Source: Alphaproteobacteria bacterium (lineage in GTDB: Bacteria > Pseudomonadota > Alphaproteobacteria > Sphingomonadales > Sphingomonadaceae). From it: a DNA stretch of 64,000 nt. The stretch is taken from NCBI GenBank assembly GCA_030424845.1, contig JAUHWC010000004.1, positions 186,001 to 250,000 of the forward strand, read 5' to 3'. Positions 11,018-19,420 of this stretch are shown here, one piece after another. The position numbers were made by a program, and so were the translations under genes. The first letter of the stretch is position 1. Each line of letters begins with the position of its first letter. A model generated the notes under the pieces. That model saw nothing but the letters and a program-made list of their open reading frames with translations, was not told the DNA's origin and ran no database searches.

Positions 11018-12019
11018 ATTTCCATTCCCAAGAGAGCTATTGCCGGCCGTTCCCTCCATCCCGTGGGCCTGGGCTGCATGAACCTGTCATGGGCCTATGG
11101 TTCGCCGCCTCCGCATGAAGAAAAGGTCAAGCTGCTCAACCGCGCGCTGGACCTGGGCTATGACCATCTCGACACTGCCAATATCTATGGCGGCGGCGCG
11201 AACGAGGAACTGCTGGCCGAAGCGGTGATGCACCGCCGCAAGGAGTTCTTCCTCGCCTCCAAGTGCGGCATCGTGGTGGACGGGGTGAAGCGCGGTGTCA
11301 GCTGTTCGCCCGAATCCATCACCGAGAACCTCGACAAGAGCCTGAAGCGACTGGGCACCGACCATATCGACCTGTTCTACATGCACCGCTTCGATCCCAA
11401 GGTGCCGGTTGCCGACAGCGTGGGCGCCATGGTTCGCGCGATCGAGGCAGGAAAGATCGGCGCTTATGGCGTGTCCGAATGGAATGCGGCGCACCTGCGT
11501 GAAGCCCATGCCGTCCATCCGGTTGGCGCGGTGCAGCCCGAATATTCGCTGTGGACCCGCAATGTGGAGCTTGGCGTGCTGCAGGCTTGCGAGGAGTTGG
11601 GCATCCCGCTCGTCGCTTTCAGCCCCACCGGTCGCGGCGCATTCGGCGGCGTTCTGCGCGATCCCTCCACGCTTGAGGAGAAGGACCTGCGCACCAAGAT
11701 GCCGCGCTTCAATGCCGAGAACTGGCCAAGGAACCTGAAGGTGATTGCCGAGTTCGAGCAACTGGCGGCGGATACCGGCGTGCGCCCTGCGCAACTGGCG
11801 CTGCGCTGGGTGCTGGAGCAGGGCGATGTCTGCCATGTCATCCCCGGCACAACCTCCATCGCTCACCTCGAAGAGAACTTCGAGGCTGCCAATCTGGATA
11901 TCCCGGCAGCCGCGATTGCGCGTGCCGGCGAGATCATCAACCACGGCACGGTGCATGGCCATCGCTATCACGATGCGATCAAGCCAACCATCGACACCGA
12001 AGAGTTCGAGGACGCTTGA
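11018..12019 (+). CDS. Aldo/keto reductase with an apparent ATT start
   Basis: A NADPH-dependent (alpha/beta)8-barrel reductase, about 333 residues. Family features are VGLGCMNLSWAYG, LGYDHLDTANIYGGGANEELL (catalytic Asp and Tyr), LASKCGIV (catalytic Lys), YMHRFDPKVP (catalytic His region), and a C-terminal LRWVLEQGDVCHVIPGT cofactor segment. The substrate is probably an aldehyde or ketone, perhaps lignin-derived. No ATG, GTG or TTG suits the N-terminus. AGGAGA (11006-11011) precedes ATT 11018 by six bases, and translation from there gives a normal family start. TTG 10991 or 10964 are alternatives without a good ribosome-binding site. Confidence 0.85.
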   Translation: MSIPKRAIAGRSLHPVGLGCMNLSWAYGSPPPHEEKVKLLNRALDLGYDHLDTANIYGGGANEELLAEAVMHRRKEFFLASKCGIVVDGVKRGVSCSPESITENLDKSLKRLGTDHIDLFYMHRFDPKVPVADSVGAMVRAIEAGKIGAYGVSEWNAAHLREAHAVHPVGAVQPEYSLWTRNVELGVLQACEELGIPLVAFSPTGRGAFGGVLRDPSTLEEKDLRTKMPRFNAENWPRNLKVIAEFEQLAADTGVRPAQLALRWVLEQGDVCHVIPGTTSIAHLEENFEAANLDIPAAAIARAGEIINHGTVHGHRYHDAIKPTIDTEEFEDA

Positions 12020-12096
12020 TCAAGATCCGGCCTGTTCGCTGCGGGTAAAGCCGAGACGGGCAGAAGGCTATACATTCACCGGCTTGGAGAGGGGCC

Positions 12097-12906
12097 ATGG
12101 CAGACACGGATATCAGGGCCGAGATCGGCTATAGCGAGCGCACGGAAAGGAAACCCTATTTCTACGCCAACGCGCATGAAAAGGACTTCGTTCCGCTGAA
12201 GCCGGTGGAAGTGGAGATCAGGGACGCGCGCGGGATCGACACCGATCTCGACCGTGAAGGCTTCATCCTGGTCGAGCACAAGAGCGTGCTGGATGACCTG
12301 ACCGATCTCGATGCCGTCAAGCGCGTCCACGCCCCCGAAATCGTCGAGCTGATCAAGCAGGTCAGCGGCTGTGACCATGTGCAGACCACGCCCTTCGGCA
12401 TCCTGCGCTTTTCGGAAAAGTCCGGATCGAACGAAGCCCATGACAACTCGCATCCGGCCCGCTTCGTCCATGTCGACATGGCGAAGGACGATGCGGCGGC
12501 TGCCCGCGCGCAAACCGCGCCGGAAGGCCGCAAGATCATCCGCAGCGCGCAATACAACGTCTGGCGCGTGTTGTCCGCACCGCCGCAGGACGTGCCACTG
12601 GGCGTGTGCGACTACACCAGCATCTCGGCTGACGATCTCATTGATTGCGATGCCATTTTCGATCCGCTGGACGGCAGCCCGGAGTGGGGTTTCGGCAATT
12701 ACCTGCTGGAATACAATCCGGCCCACCGCTGGTTCTATTATTCCAACATGCACGTGGGCGAGGCGCTGGTCTTCAAGACGTCGGAAAGCGATCCCGACCG
12801 CGCGCAGCTGATGCCGCACGGTGCGTTCGACAACCCGCTGGCAGGGCCGGATTCGCCGCCGCGCATCAGCCTGGAAATGCGCGGCACGGCATACTGGTTC
12901 GGGTGA
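12097..12906 (+). CDS. CmcJ/NvfI-family oxidoreductase (putative Fe(II)/2-oxoglutarate enzyme)
   Basis: A 269-residue protein resembling the CmcJ / 7-alpha-cephem-methoxylase P8 / AsaB family. The recognisable pieces are a KPYFYANAHEKDF start, RFVHVDMAKDDAA (an HxD pair that could bind iron), YNVWRVLSAPPQDVPLGVCD, HRWFYYSNMHVGEALVFKTSESD and a closing SLEMRGTAYWF. Family members are hydroxylases or desaturases acting on secondary metabolites. In this island a role in hydroxylating or demethylating an aromatic dimer is possible, but the substrate cannot be deduced. GGAGAG precedes the ATG. Confidence 0.7.
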   Translation: MADTDIRAEIGYSERTERKPYFYANAHEKDFVPLKPVEVEIRDARGIDTDLDREGFILVEHKSVLDDLTDLDAVKRVHAPEIVELIKQVSGCDHVQTTPFGILRFSEKSGSNEAHDNSHPARFVHVDMAKDDAAAARAQTAPEGRKIIRSAQYNVWRVLSAPPQDVPLGVCDYTSISADDLIDCDAIFDPLDGSPEWGFGNYLLEYNPAHRWFYYSNMHVGEALVFKTSESDPDRAQLMPHGAFDNPLAGPDSPPRISLEMRGTAYWFG

Positions 12907-12947
12907 GCGATCGATATCGCGGCCTGATGGGACAGGAGAGGAAAACC

Positions 12948-13922
12948 ATGAAGCGAGTGATTTCCACGGCCGCACTGGCCCTTGCGCTGGCTGCCATACC
13001 CGCGCTGGCACAGGACAATGACGGGGAAGAGGATTTCGCCGCGATGATGGCCAGGGTCAACCTGCTGCCGGACACGGCAGGCGATGGCCCCCATCCTTCG
13101 CTGATCGAATTGGACGAGGGCTTGCCCGGCTTCGTCATCTATCGCCCGCAGGACCTGTCCGCCATCGGTCCTGATGGCCTCGGGGTGTTTGTCTGGGGCA
13201 ATGGCGGCTGCGCGGCGGATGGCACCAGCAGCCGCTTCCACCTCTCGCAGATCGCGTCCTATGGCTATCTCGTGATCGCACCGGGCGGATGGCGCAGCGG
13301 CCCCGATCGCAAGGAGGATGCGGCCCCTGCGCGCAGCCCCGGGCCGGACGGGCAGTTTCCGCCATCGCCCACCAATGCCGCGCAGCTTGTCGAGGCTTTG
13401 GACTGGGCGCTGGCCGAAAACAGCCGAACGGGAAGCCGATATCACGGCCTGGTGGACGAAAATGCCCTTGCCGTGGGCGGGTTCTCCTGTGGCGGCGTGC
13501 AGGCGCTGACCGTTGCCGGTGATCCCCGCTTCGATACTGTCGTGGTGCAGAATTCCGGCCTCTTGCCCGAAGGTGCCCCGCGGCTTGGCGGGATGGAGCT
13601 GGGCAAGGACGGGCTATCAGCCCTGCATACGCCGGTGATCTACCTCGACGGCGGACCGACGGATATCGCCTACGAGAACGGCCTTGATGACTACAACCGC
13701 ATCACCCACGTGCCGGCATTCTGGATCAACACGCCCACCGGCCACGGTGGCACCTATCACGAGCCGATGGGCGGCCGGAACGCGATGATCGTGGTCGACT
13801 GGCTGGAGTGGCAATTGCGCGATGACGAAGGCGCGAGGCGCACGTTCATGGGCGAGAACTGCCGCCTCTGCACCGATCCCGAAGCCACGATCGAGGCGAA
13901 GAACCTGCAACTGCTGCCCTGA
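12948..13922 (+). CDS. Secreted alpha/beta-hydrolase-fold protein
   Basis: A 324-residue protein with a Sec signal peptide (MKRVISTAALALALAAIPALA, cleavage near residue 21). The hydrolase core has an oxyanion-type VFVWGNGGCAADG segment, the nucleophile elbow GGFSCGGVQAL, YLDGGPTDIAYE (possible acid region) and NTPTGHGGTYHEP (catalytic His). The layout resembles polyester/feruloyl-esterase or dienelactone-hydrolase relatives. ATG 12948 has GGAGAGG upstream. It might free aromatic esters in the periplasm, but the substrate is not identifiable. A paired Cys near the C-terminus (CRLC) may form a disulfide. Confidence 0.7.
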   Translation: MKRVISTAALALALAAIPALAQDNDGEEDFAAMMARVNLLPDTAGDGPHPSLIELDEGLPGFVIYRPQDLSAIGPDGLGVFVWGNGGCAADGTSSRFHLSQIASYGYLVIAPGGWRSGPDRKEDAAPARSPGPDGQFPPSPTNAAQLVEALDWALAENSRTGSRYHGLVDENALAVGGFSCGGVQALTVAGDPRFDTVVVQNSGLLPEGAPRLGGMELGKDGLSALHTPVIYLDGGPTDIAYENGLDDYNRITHVPAFWINTPTGHGGTYHEPMGGRNAMIVVDWLEWQLRDDEGARRTFMGENCRLCTDPEATIEAKNLQLLP

Positions 13923-14044
13923 CCGGACAGGGTCCGGCACTGGCATCAATTATACGCGACGGCACCGAGGCGCGGCCACGATGTCGGGAGGACGAACCTG
14001 CCCCGGCACCGACGCGAGGTGGAAGCAGCGGAGCGTTTGCCCCG

Positions 14045-14548
14045 TTACTCCGCCGCTTCCGGTTCCGCCTCTTCTGCGGGCGCAGCCTCGGCTGCGCGCT
14101 CGACATTATAGGCGGAAACGATCTTCCAGCTCGAACCCGGGGCGCGTTCCCAAACCGTCTGGCTGATCAGCGGCATGGTGACGGCTTCGCCCGTTTCGGG
14201 ATCGGTGGTGGTGAAATCGACAAGCGAGGTGACCACGGCCAGGTCATCCGCACTGGAAGCCCAGCCGTTGAGCGGTTCGGTGCTCAGCGCGAAATTCGGG
14301 TCTTCCAGCAGGTCGCCAAAGGCATTGGCAATGGCGGCACCGCCGTCGACGATCGTGCCATCCGGACGGACCAGCACGGCTTCGTCAGCATAGAGCCGGG
14401 CAATGCCGACCAGGTCACCGGATTCGATCGATTGCAGCTGGGACATTTCCGTCTGGCGGATGGCCGCAACAGTTTCTGCCGGATCACCGCCACCGCAAGC
14501 GGTCAGCAGCAGCGCGGGTGCCAGTGCGGCGAGTGTGAGCGTCTTCAT
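14045..14548 (-). CDS. Lipoprotein with a DUF4440/SnoaL-like (NTF2-fold) domain
   Basis: A 167-residue protein starting MKTLTLAALAPALLLTACGGG, a clear lipobox with Cys as the first mature residue. The mature part has the NTF2-like pattern of a small alpha+beta cone: LQSIESGDLVGIARLYADEAVLVRPDGTIVDGG, then ISQTVWERAPGSSWKIVSAYNVE. The tail is Ala/Glu-rich. Domains of this kind are hydrolases, isomerases or binding proteins. Nothing shows which applies here. It is convergent with the preceding hydrolase gene. Confidence 0.7.
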   Translation of the reverse strand: MKTLTLAALAPALLLTACGGGDPAETVAAIRQTEMSQLQSIESGDLVGIARLYADEAVLVRPDGTIVDGGAAIANAFGDLLEDPNFALSTEPLNGWASSADDLAVVTSLVDFTTTDPETGEAVTMPLISQTVWERAPGSSWKIVSAYNVERAAEAAPAEEAEPEAAE

Positions 14549-14652
14549 CGTGTTTCCCCCAATCTCTCCTGTTGGCCGCTTTCGGCCCGAATGAGTGATC
14601 GTGGGATAGGCACGGGCGATTCGTCCTGCCTTGATTTGGGGCAAATTTGCAC

Positions 14653-14694
14653 AAACGGCCCGGCCCCTCCCTGTTGTCAGGGCGAGACCGGGCC
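14653..14694 (-). terminator. Hairpin terminator of the dienelactone hydrolase gene
   Basis: On the minus strand, GGCCCGG and CCGGGCC pair around an inner CCCTG/CAGGG stem, followed by GTTTG. It begins about 23 bases after the hydrolase stop. The T run is short, so strength is uncertain. Confidence 0.5.
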
Positions 14695-14717
14695 GCATGC
14701 CACGTCGACTATCTGTT

Positions 14718-15605
14718 TCAGAGTGCCGAGCTGTAGAGCGCGAGCAGGTTGGACCATGCGCGGTCGGCTTCGGCCTCATCGTAAACCGGGCTGTCGAGCA
14801 CCGTCCAGCCGTGGTCCCCCTGATAGACTTCCACCGTCACTTCGGCAGCGGCAGCTTCACCGGCTGCAGCCAGCGCATCCTTATCGGTCGGCGCGTTGGC
14901 ATCGTCATTCCTGGCAATGGCAATGAGCACCTTGGCATCGGCCGCAACATCATCGAGCAGGTTGACCGGCGCTGCATCATCCTCGCCCACGAGCCCGCCG
15001 CCGTGGAAGCTGGCGGCCGCCTTCACCCGGTCCGGCACGGCCGCAGCGGCACGAATGGTCCAGCTACCGGTCATGCAGTAGCCCTGGTTGCCGATCCCGC
15101 GCGAGCTGTCGACCGCGTCCTGGCTGTCGAGCCACGCGACCACGGCCTGAACCGTTTCAGCAATGGCTTCCGGCGTGTTCGCTGCCATCCACGGGCCGAC
15201 CGTCTCAAAGCCGCCGCCTTCACGCCAGGCATCGAAATCCTCGAACTGTTGGCCGGCGACGGAACGGTAATAGGGATTGGCGACGAGTACGGCATAGCCT
15301 TCCTCGGCAAGGCGGCGCCCCATCTCGACCTTGGCAGGACGCAGGCCGGCGATGTCCGGCCACAGGATGACGGCCGGAGAGGCCACGCCCGCGGGATGGA
15401 TGAACACGCCGTCGAACGTGCCGCCCGGTGCCTCGAACGTCACGGCGTTTTCCACCAGCGCACCTTCCACCGCCCCAGCTTCTTCTGCCACGCTCTCGCC
15501 ACTGGTGCAGGCAGCCAGCGCTCCCGCACCGGCAACGGCACCCATGCGGGCAAACTGCCGGCGGTTCACGCGCGGCATCGCGCTTACGAGTTCCTGATCA
15601 CACAT
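14718..15605 (-). CDS. Dienelactone hydrolase-family lipoprotein with twin-arginine signal
   Basis: A 295-residue protein. The N-terminus reads RVNRRQFARMGAVAGAGALAACTSG, a twin-arginine signal followed by a lipobox (LAAC), so it is probably exported folded and lipid-anchored. The catalytic domain has the family elbow GNQGYCMTGSW with a Cys nucleophile, AVILWPDIAGL, an aspartate in the AIARNDD segment and a final QGDHGW histidine. Known dienelactone hydrolases are cytoplasmic; export argues for another ester or lactone substrate. ATG 15605 is chosen because GGGAGAGAAG precedes it. Confidence 0.8.
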   Translation of the reverse strand: MCDQELVSAMPRVNRRQFARMGAVAGAGALAACTSGESVAEEAGAVEGALVENAVTFEAPGGTFDGVFIHPAGVASPAVILWPDIAGLRPAKVEMGRRLAEEGYAVLVANPYYRSVAGQQFEDFDAWREGGGFETVGPWMAANTPEAIAETVQAVVAWLDSQDAVDSSRGIGNQGYCMTGSWTIRAAAAVPDRVKAAASFHGGGLVGEDDAAPVNLLDDVAADAKVLIAIARNDDANAPTDKDALAAAGEAAAAEVTVEVYQGDHGWTVLDSPVYDEAEADRAWSNLLALYSSAL

Positions 15606-15672
15606 CTCTTCTCTCCCGGTTGATCCGATAATTCGGGCCGGAGGATAACAGAGCAATATGCGAGGTAAAGGA

Positions 15673-16614
15673 TCAGGTGAGATCATCCAGATCGATGATC
15701 AGCCCTTCTTCTGCGGCCTTCATCGCATCGCGGCGCAACTGCTCGATCTTCAGGCGACCGGCAGGGGCTTCTTCCTCGGGCAGCGCGGCCATGACCTTCT
15801 CGTGGATCTCCTCGAAGTCGGGGCCATGCTCCGGGTGCGTCAGGATCAGGCCGTCCTGCCGGGTCATCCCGCGCAGGATCTTGGCGCCCACCTCGTAGGG
15901 GTCCATCCCTTCCTCGAATGCCGTACCGAACTGCCTGAGCTGCTCGTCACTGGTTTCGGGAAAGCCGCTTTCACCGAAGCTGTCAGGCCGCTTCATCGCG
16001 CTGGTCCAGGCGTTGGTGCGGGTCAGCGCGGGGCAGCACAGCGAACAGCCGATGCCATGCGGGGCAAGGTTGTAGCGCAGGCTCTCGGTCAGGCCGCGCA
16101 CGGCGAACTTGCTGGCGGTGTAGATGCCGGCCTGCGGCCCGGGGAGGAATGCTGCCATGGAAGCCACGTTCACCACATGGCGGCGGCCTTCGCTGGCCTT
16201 GATCCTGGGAAGGAAGGACACGATGCCGTTGACCACACCCCCGAAATTCACGCCCATGATCCAGTCGAAATCGTCATAGCTGGCTTCATCGGTCGGGCCG
16301 AATACCGACACGCCGGCATTGTTGACCAGCACATGCACTTCACCGAAGTGCTCCACCACCTTGTCGGCAGCAGCGGCAAAAGCCTCGCGATCGGTCACGT
16401 CCAGCTTGATGAACAGCGGCTGCTCGTAGCCCTTCTCCTCGAACCACCTGGCGGTGGAGGCCTTGTCGTCCTCGTTGCGATAGGACAGCGCCAGGCGCAT
16501 CCCGGCATCGGCAAAGGCCTGGGCCACGCCAAGGCCGATCCCGGTTACCGCACCGGTCACGAAAGCCACGCGGCCTTCCCACTGGTCACGAAATTCGCTG
16601 GGGCTGAAATCCAT
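15673..16614 (-). CDS. Short-chain dehydrogenase resembling LigD-type C-alpha dehydrogenases
   Basis: A 313-residue NAD(P)-dependent SDR: GAVTGIGLGVAQAF cofactor loop near residue 21, NNAGVSVFGP, catalytic Ser in NVASMAAF and YTASK. The block YDDFDWIMGVNFGGVVNGIVSFLPR is very like that in the Sphingobium C-alpha dehydrogenase LigD as I recall it. The length beyond 300 and a long C-terminal tail are also LigD-like. Such enzymes oxidise the benzylic alcohol of beta-aryl-ether dimers before GST cleavage, which would suit the island. ATG 16614 is preferred over an in-frame TTG at 16638. It is divergent from the NTF2 gene. Confidence 0.8.
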   Translation of the reverse strand: MDFSPSEFRDQWEGRVAFVTGAVTGIGLGVAQAFADAGMRLALSYRNEDDKASTARWFEEKGYEQPLFIKLDVTDREAFAAAADKVVEHFGEVHVLVNNAGVSVFGPTDEASYDDFDWIMGVNFGGVVNGIVSFLPRIKASEGRRHVVNVASMAAFLPGPQAGIYTASKFAVRGLTESLRYNLAPHGIGCSLCCPALTRTNAWTSAMKRPDSFGESGFPETSDEQLRQFGTAFEEGMDPYEVGAKILRGMTRQDGLILTHPEHGPDFEEIHEKVMAALPEEEAPAGRLKIEQLRRDAMKAAEEGLIIDLDDLT

Positions 16615-16654
16615 TTTTCCGAAAATCCTCTCACCCAAAGGCTGGTAATGACAC

Positions 16655-16666
16655 TATCGTTCGTTA
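16655..16666. promoter_or_regulatory. Inverted repeat in the LigD-like/NTF2 divergent promoter
   Basis: TATCG-TT-CGTTA is a near-perfect palindrome, 40-50 bases from both divergent starts. A closely similar element, TAACG-GT-CGTTA, lies before the aldehyde dehydrogenase gene (24656). The 12-mer GTTACTAAGCCA that overlaps its right side (16663-16674) recurs at 20654-20665 upstream of the MetE-like gene. These may be operators for a TetR-type repressor. Confidence 0.4.
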
Positions 16667-16701
16667 CTAAGCCACATAACGATTTGAGGGAGAGAGTCGA
16701 T

Positions 16702-17397
16702 ATGAGTGATGTGGAAGCACGCCTGGCAGAGCTGGAGCACAAGGTTGGTGTCCTCGAGGATATCCAGGCCATCCGCCGCCTGCACTGGGCCTATGGCTAT
16801 TACATCGATTTCAACCGTCCGGACGAGGTGGCAGACCTGTTCGCCGAGGATGGCTCCGTCGTTTTCCTGTCAGGCGAATATGTCGGCCATGCGGGCGTAA
16901 AGCGCCTGTACGGAGACTGGATCGCCGGGCGTTTCACCGGTGGCCGCCCGGGCCCGGTGAACGGCCTGTTGCTGGACCATTTCCAGATGCAGGACATCAT
17001 TACCGTGGCACCCGACCGCAAGACGGCCAAGGGCCGCTTCCACGGCATCCTGCTGGGCGGATGGCACGATGATTTCCAGGAAACGCGCGAAGAGATGATG
17101 CCGCAGCAGTTCCTCGAAGCAGGCATCTACGAGAACGATTACGTCAACGTCGACGGCATCTGGAAGATCAAGCGCCTCGATTACATGATGCAGTGGCAGG
17201 GCGATTACGAAAGCGGCTGGGCGCACACCACCGCGCACCTGCAGCCGGCCACCAAGACCTTCCCGGAAGATCCGCTCGGTCCCGATATCCTGCTGCCGGA
17301 AAGCGAGCACCGCGAAACCTGGCCCTATCGCCAGGACGTGCCGATGCACTTCGCGCACCCCAAGTTCGGGGCCGTGCTGGCCGGGCAGGAAAAATAG
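16702..17397 (+). CDS. NTF2/SnoaL-superfamily protein; candidate gamma-formaldehyde lyase (LdpA/PcfL-like)
   Basis: A 231-residue cytoplasmic protein. It starts MSDVEARLAELEHKVGVLED, then the SnoaL-like core IQAIRRLHWAYGYYIDFNRPDEVADLFAEDGSVVF, a central LLDHFQMQDIITVAPD strand and WKIKRLDYMMQWQGDYESGW. It ends with an extra C-terminal extension absent from small SnoaL proteins. Cofactor-free NTF2-fold lyases of sphingomonads (LdpA, PcfL, LsdE) remove formaldehyde from diarylpropane or phenylcoumaran compounds to make stilbenes. A lignostilbene dioxygenase is encoded at 33891, so that role is a good hypothesis, though no diagnostic residue was verified. GAGGGAGAG precedes ATG 16702. Confidence 0.65.
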   Translation: MSDVEARLAELEHKVGVLEDIQAIRRLHWAYGYYIDFNRPDEVADLFAEDGSVVFLSGEYVGHAGVKRLYGDWIAGRFTGGRPGPVNGLLLDHFQMQDIITVAPDRKTAKGRFHGILLGGWHDDFQETREEMMPQQFLEAGIYENDYVNVDGIWKIKRLDYMMQWQGDYESGWAHTTAHLQPATKTFPEDPLGPDILLPESEHRETWPYRQDVPMHFAHPKFGAVLAGQEK

Positions 17398-17399
17398 GC

Positions 17400-17843
17400 A
17401 TGAAGGATCGGTCGCAGCTCGGCTTCGACCCGGTCGATACATCGAACCGCGCCGCGCTTTCCAACCGGGAAGTGGCGGAGCGGTTCATCCACCTCTTCTA
17501 CGAGGAGGACAATCCGGAAGAGGCTTTCACCTGCTGGGTGCATCCCGATTACATCCAGCACAATCCCAATGCGCCTACCGGGCGGGACAACACGCTGGCA
17601 ATGATGCGCACCAGCATGGCCAAGTTCCCCGACCTGACCCATGATGTGAAGCGGATCATCTGGGGCCAGCCGGATTGTTCGATGGTGGCGGTGCATTTCC
17701 ACTTCAGGCGCACGAGGGAGGAGCGCGGCTATGCCATCGTGGACCTGCTGCGCTTTGCCGATGGCTATCTGGTGGAACACTGGGACGTGATGCAGGAAAT
17801 ACCCGAACCGGGGACAACGAAGAACGATAACGGAATGTTCTGA
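17400..17843 (+). CDS. SnoaL-like polyketide cyclase-family protein
   Basis: A 147-residue protein of the classic SnoaL type: SNREVAERFIHLFYEEDNPEEAF, WVHPDYIQHNPNAPTGRD (conserved HxP/His region), FPDLTHDVKRIIWGQPDCSMVAVHFHF and LVEHWDVMQEIPE. The family includes cofactor-free cyclases, aldolases and isomerases. The gene starts two bases after the preceding NTF2 gene, with AGGAAAA as ribosome-binding site, so the two are co-transcribed. They could act on successive intermediates. Its substrate is unknown. Confidence 0.78.
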   Translation: MKDRSQLGFDPVDTSNRAALSNREVAERFIHLFYEEDNPEEAFTCWVHPDYIQHNPNAPTGRDNTLAMMRTSMAKFPDLTHDVKRIIWGQPDCSMVAVHFHFRRTREERGYAIVDLLRFADGYLVEHWDVMQEIPEPGTTKNDNGMF

Positions 17844-17874
17844 CCGGTCGGAAATTTGTGGGGGAGGACACGAT

Positions 17875-19011
17875 ATGGCGAAACTGGAAGATGGCAGCGA
17901 GAAGGGCCTGAAGGGCCACTTCAGGGAAGACTTCAGCCATCGGGAACGCGTGGGCCTTGCCCCGCGCGCCGGACACATCAACCGCGATGCCCCCTACAAG
18001 CGCATCGCGACGGAAGAGGCATGGACATTCCCTGACCTTGTGAAGGCGCAGGTCGAATACCTTGAGAGCGGCGACATGCCGCATGACGATTCGCTCAAGA
18101 TGGCCGGCATGTTCGCCCGCATGCCCAGCTTGCAGGACATGCTGCAGGACCTTGGCGAACTGCGCATCAGCCATATGGACGAACTCGGCATCGACCGGCA
18201 GCTGCTCCTGCTCACCGCCCCGGGCGTACAGGTGGTGCGCCCGGGCGATGGCACGCCGCTCTCCGTCCAGGCGAATGACATCGCGGCAGAAGCCTGCGCC
18301 AGATACCCTGATCGCTTTTCCGCCTGCGCGGCTTTCGACCCGCGCGATGTCGCAGGATCGGTGAAGGAACTGGAACGCGCGGCAAAGCTGGGCCTCAACG
18401 GCGCGGTGCTCAATTCGCACTTCCAGGGCCGCTATCTGGACGAGTTGGAGTTCTGGCCGATCCTCGAAGCGCTCGAGGCCAATGACCTTGCGCTCTACAT
18501 CCACCCCACAGCGCCCTTCAACGCGCCGCATTACGAGAAGCGCGGCTTCTTCGGCGCGCTGGGCGGCTTCCCGCACGATGTGTGGCTGCACACGATGGGC
18601 CTGATCATGTCCGGCGCCTTCGACCGCTTCCCCAAGCTGAGGCTGGTGATCGGCCACATGGGCGAATGCATGCCGCTGCATCTCTATCGCTTCGACTGGA
18701 TGCAGGGGAATGCCGATGGCCGCCCGCGGCCCGACATGTTCCCGGTGGACCAGACGCCCAAGCTGAAGCATCCGGCCAGCTATTACTTCAAGCACAACAT
18801 CTGGATCACCACCAGCGGCGTGGGCTGGGAACCGGCGATCAGGTTCTGCCAGGAAGTGCTCGGGCCCGAGCGGGTGATCTACGCGATGGATTACCCCTAT
18901 CAGCAAAGCTCCGACGAGGTCGCCGCCTATGACCGGATGGACATGAGCGATGAACACAAGAAGATGCTGATGGAAGACAACGCCCGCCACGTGTTCCGCA
19001 TCACCGGTTAG
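17875..19011 (+). CDS. Amidohydrolase-2 family decarboxylase, LigW (5-carboxyvanillate decarboxylase)-like
   Basis: A 378-residue metal-dependent protein. The first metal-binding motif is RIATEEAW near residue 43. It is followed by TAPGVQVV, NSHFQGRYLDE, YIHPTAPFN, VIGHMGECMPLHLYR and the C-terminal TTSGVGWEPAIRFCQ...MDYPYQ block containing the active-site aspartate. These match LigW/LigW2, which decarboxylate 5-carboxyvanillate from biphenyl-type lignin dimers. It has a longer N-terminus (about 40 residues) than LigW. It follows the NTF2 pair in the same direction. A related gamma-resorcylate or other aromatic decarboxylase is the main alternative. Confidence 0.8.
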   Translation: MAKLEDGSEKGLKGHFREDFSHRERVGLAPRAGHINRDAPYKRIATEEAWTFPDLVKAQVEYLESGDMPHDDSLKMAGMFARMPSLQDMLQDLGELRISHMDELGIDRQLLLLTAPGVQVVRPGDGTPLSVQANDIAAEACARYPDRFSACAAFDPRDVAGSVKELERAAKLGLNGAVLNSHFQGRYLDELEFWPILEALEANDLALYIHPTAPFNAPHYEKRGFFGALGGFPHDVWLHTMGLIMSGAFDRFPKLRLVIGHMGECMPLHLYRFDWMQGNADGRPRPDMFPVDQTPKLKHPASYYFKHNIWITTSGVGWEPAIRFCQEVLGPERVIYAMDYPYQQSSDEVAAYDRMDMSDEHKKMLMEDNARHVFRITG

Positions 19012-19029
19012 GTGATGCCTGGCGGCTGG

Positions 19030-19314
19030 TCAGGCCGCCTTGCGCGCCAACTGCTCGATCACGTGGGGATGGATCTGCCCGAAGAAGCGGATCGTCGCCT
19101 TGCGGCCGTTGCGCGCGGCGATGCAGCCGTTGACCTCGATCCTGTCGGCAATGGTCAGGTGGATGAAATCATCGCCCCCTGCCCATGAAGCATCGGCTTC
19201 GGCACAGCAGCCTTCCGGGCTGATCTGGGAAATGGCGACGGGAAATAACTGGCAGGCGCAATCGCAAAGCGCGCCGATCTTCAACTTGGCAGGTGCAGCA
19301 TCACGCCTTGCCAT
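19030..19314 (-). CDS. Small PilZ-like domain protein
   Basis: A 94-residue protein with a PilZ-like beta-barrel pattern: a Cys-rich CDCACQLFPVAISQISPEGCCAE start, FIHLTIADRIEVNGCIAARNGRKATIRF and a helix ending IHPHVIEQLARK. Small single-domain PilZ relatives of this form are common in sphingomonads. The canonical RxxxR and (D/N)xSxxG di-GMP motifs are not intact (ISPEG remains), so di-GMP binding is doubtful. It is isolated, convergent with the LigW-like gene. Confidence 0.6.
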   Translation of the reverse strand: MARRDAAPAKLKIGALCDCACQLFPVAISQISPEGCCAEADASWAGGDDFIHLTIADRIEVNGCIAARNGRKATIRFFGQIHPHVIEQLARKAA

Positions 19315-19420
19315 GCCCGATCTCCTTGTCCCGTCCGAAAGACGGTTTCACGGGCCAAGGGTTAAGCAAGATATGGTTAACATGCCGTGTTCGGCCCGTT
19401 AATCGCGCAATCAGCAACGC

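Noticed and set aside
14045-15605. Genomic-island or insertion-sequence borders near the exported lipoproteins
   Set aside because: No transposase, integrase, terminal repeats or tRNA next to the region; gene order and composition continue smoothly.
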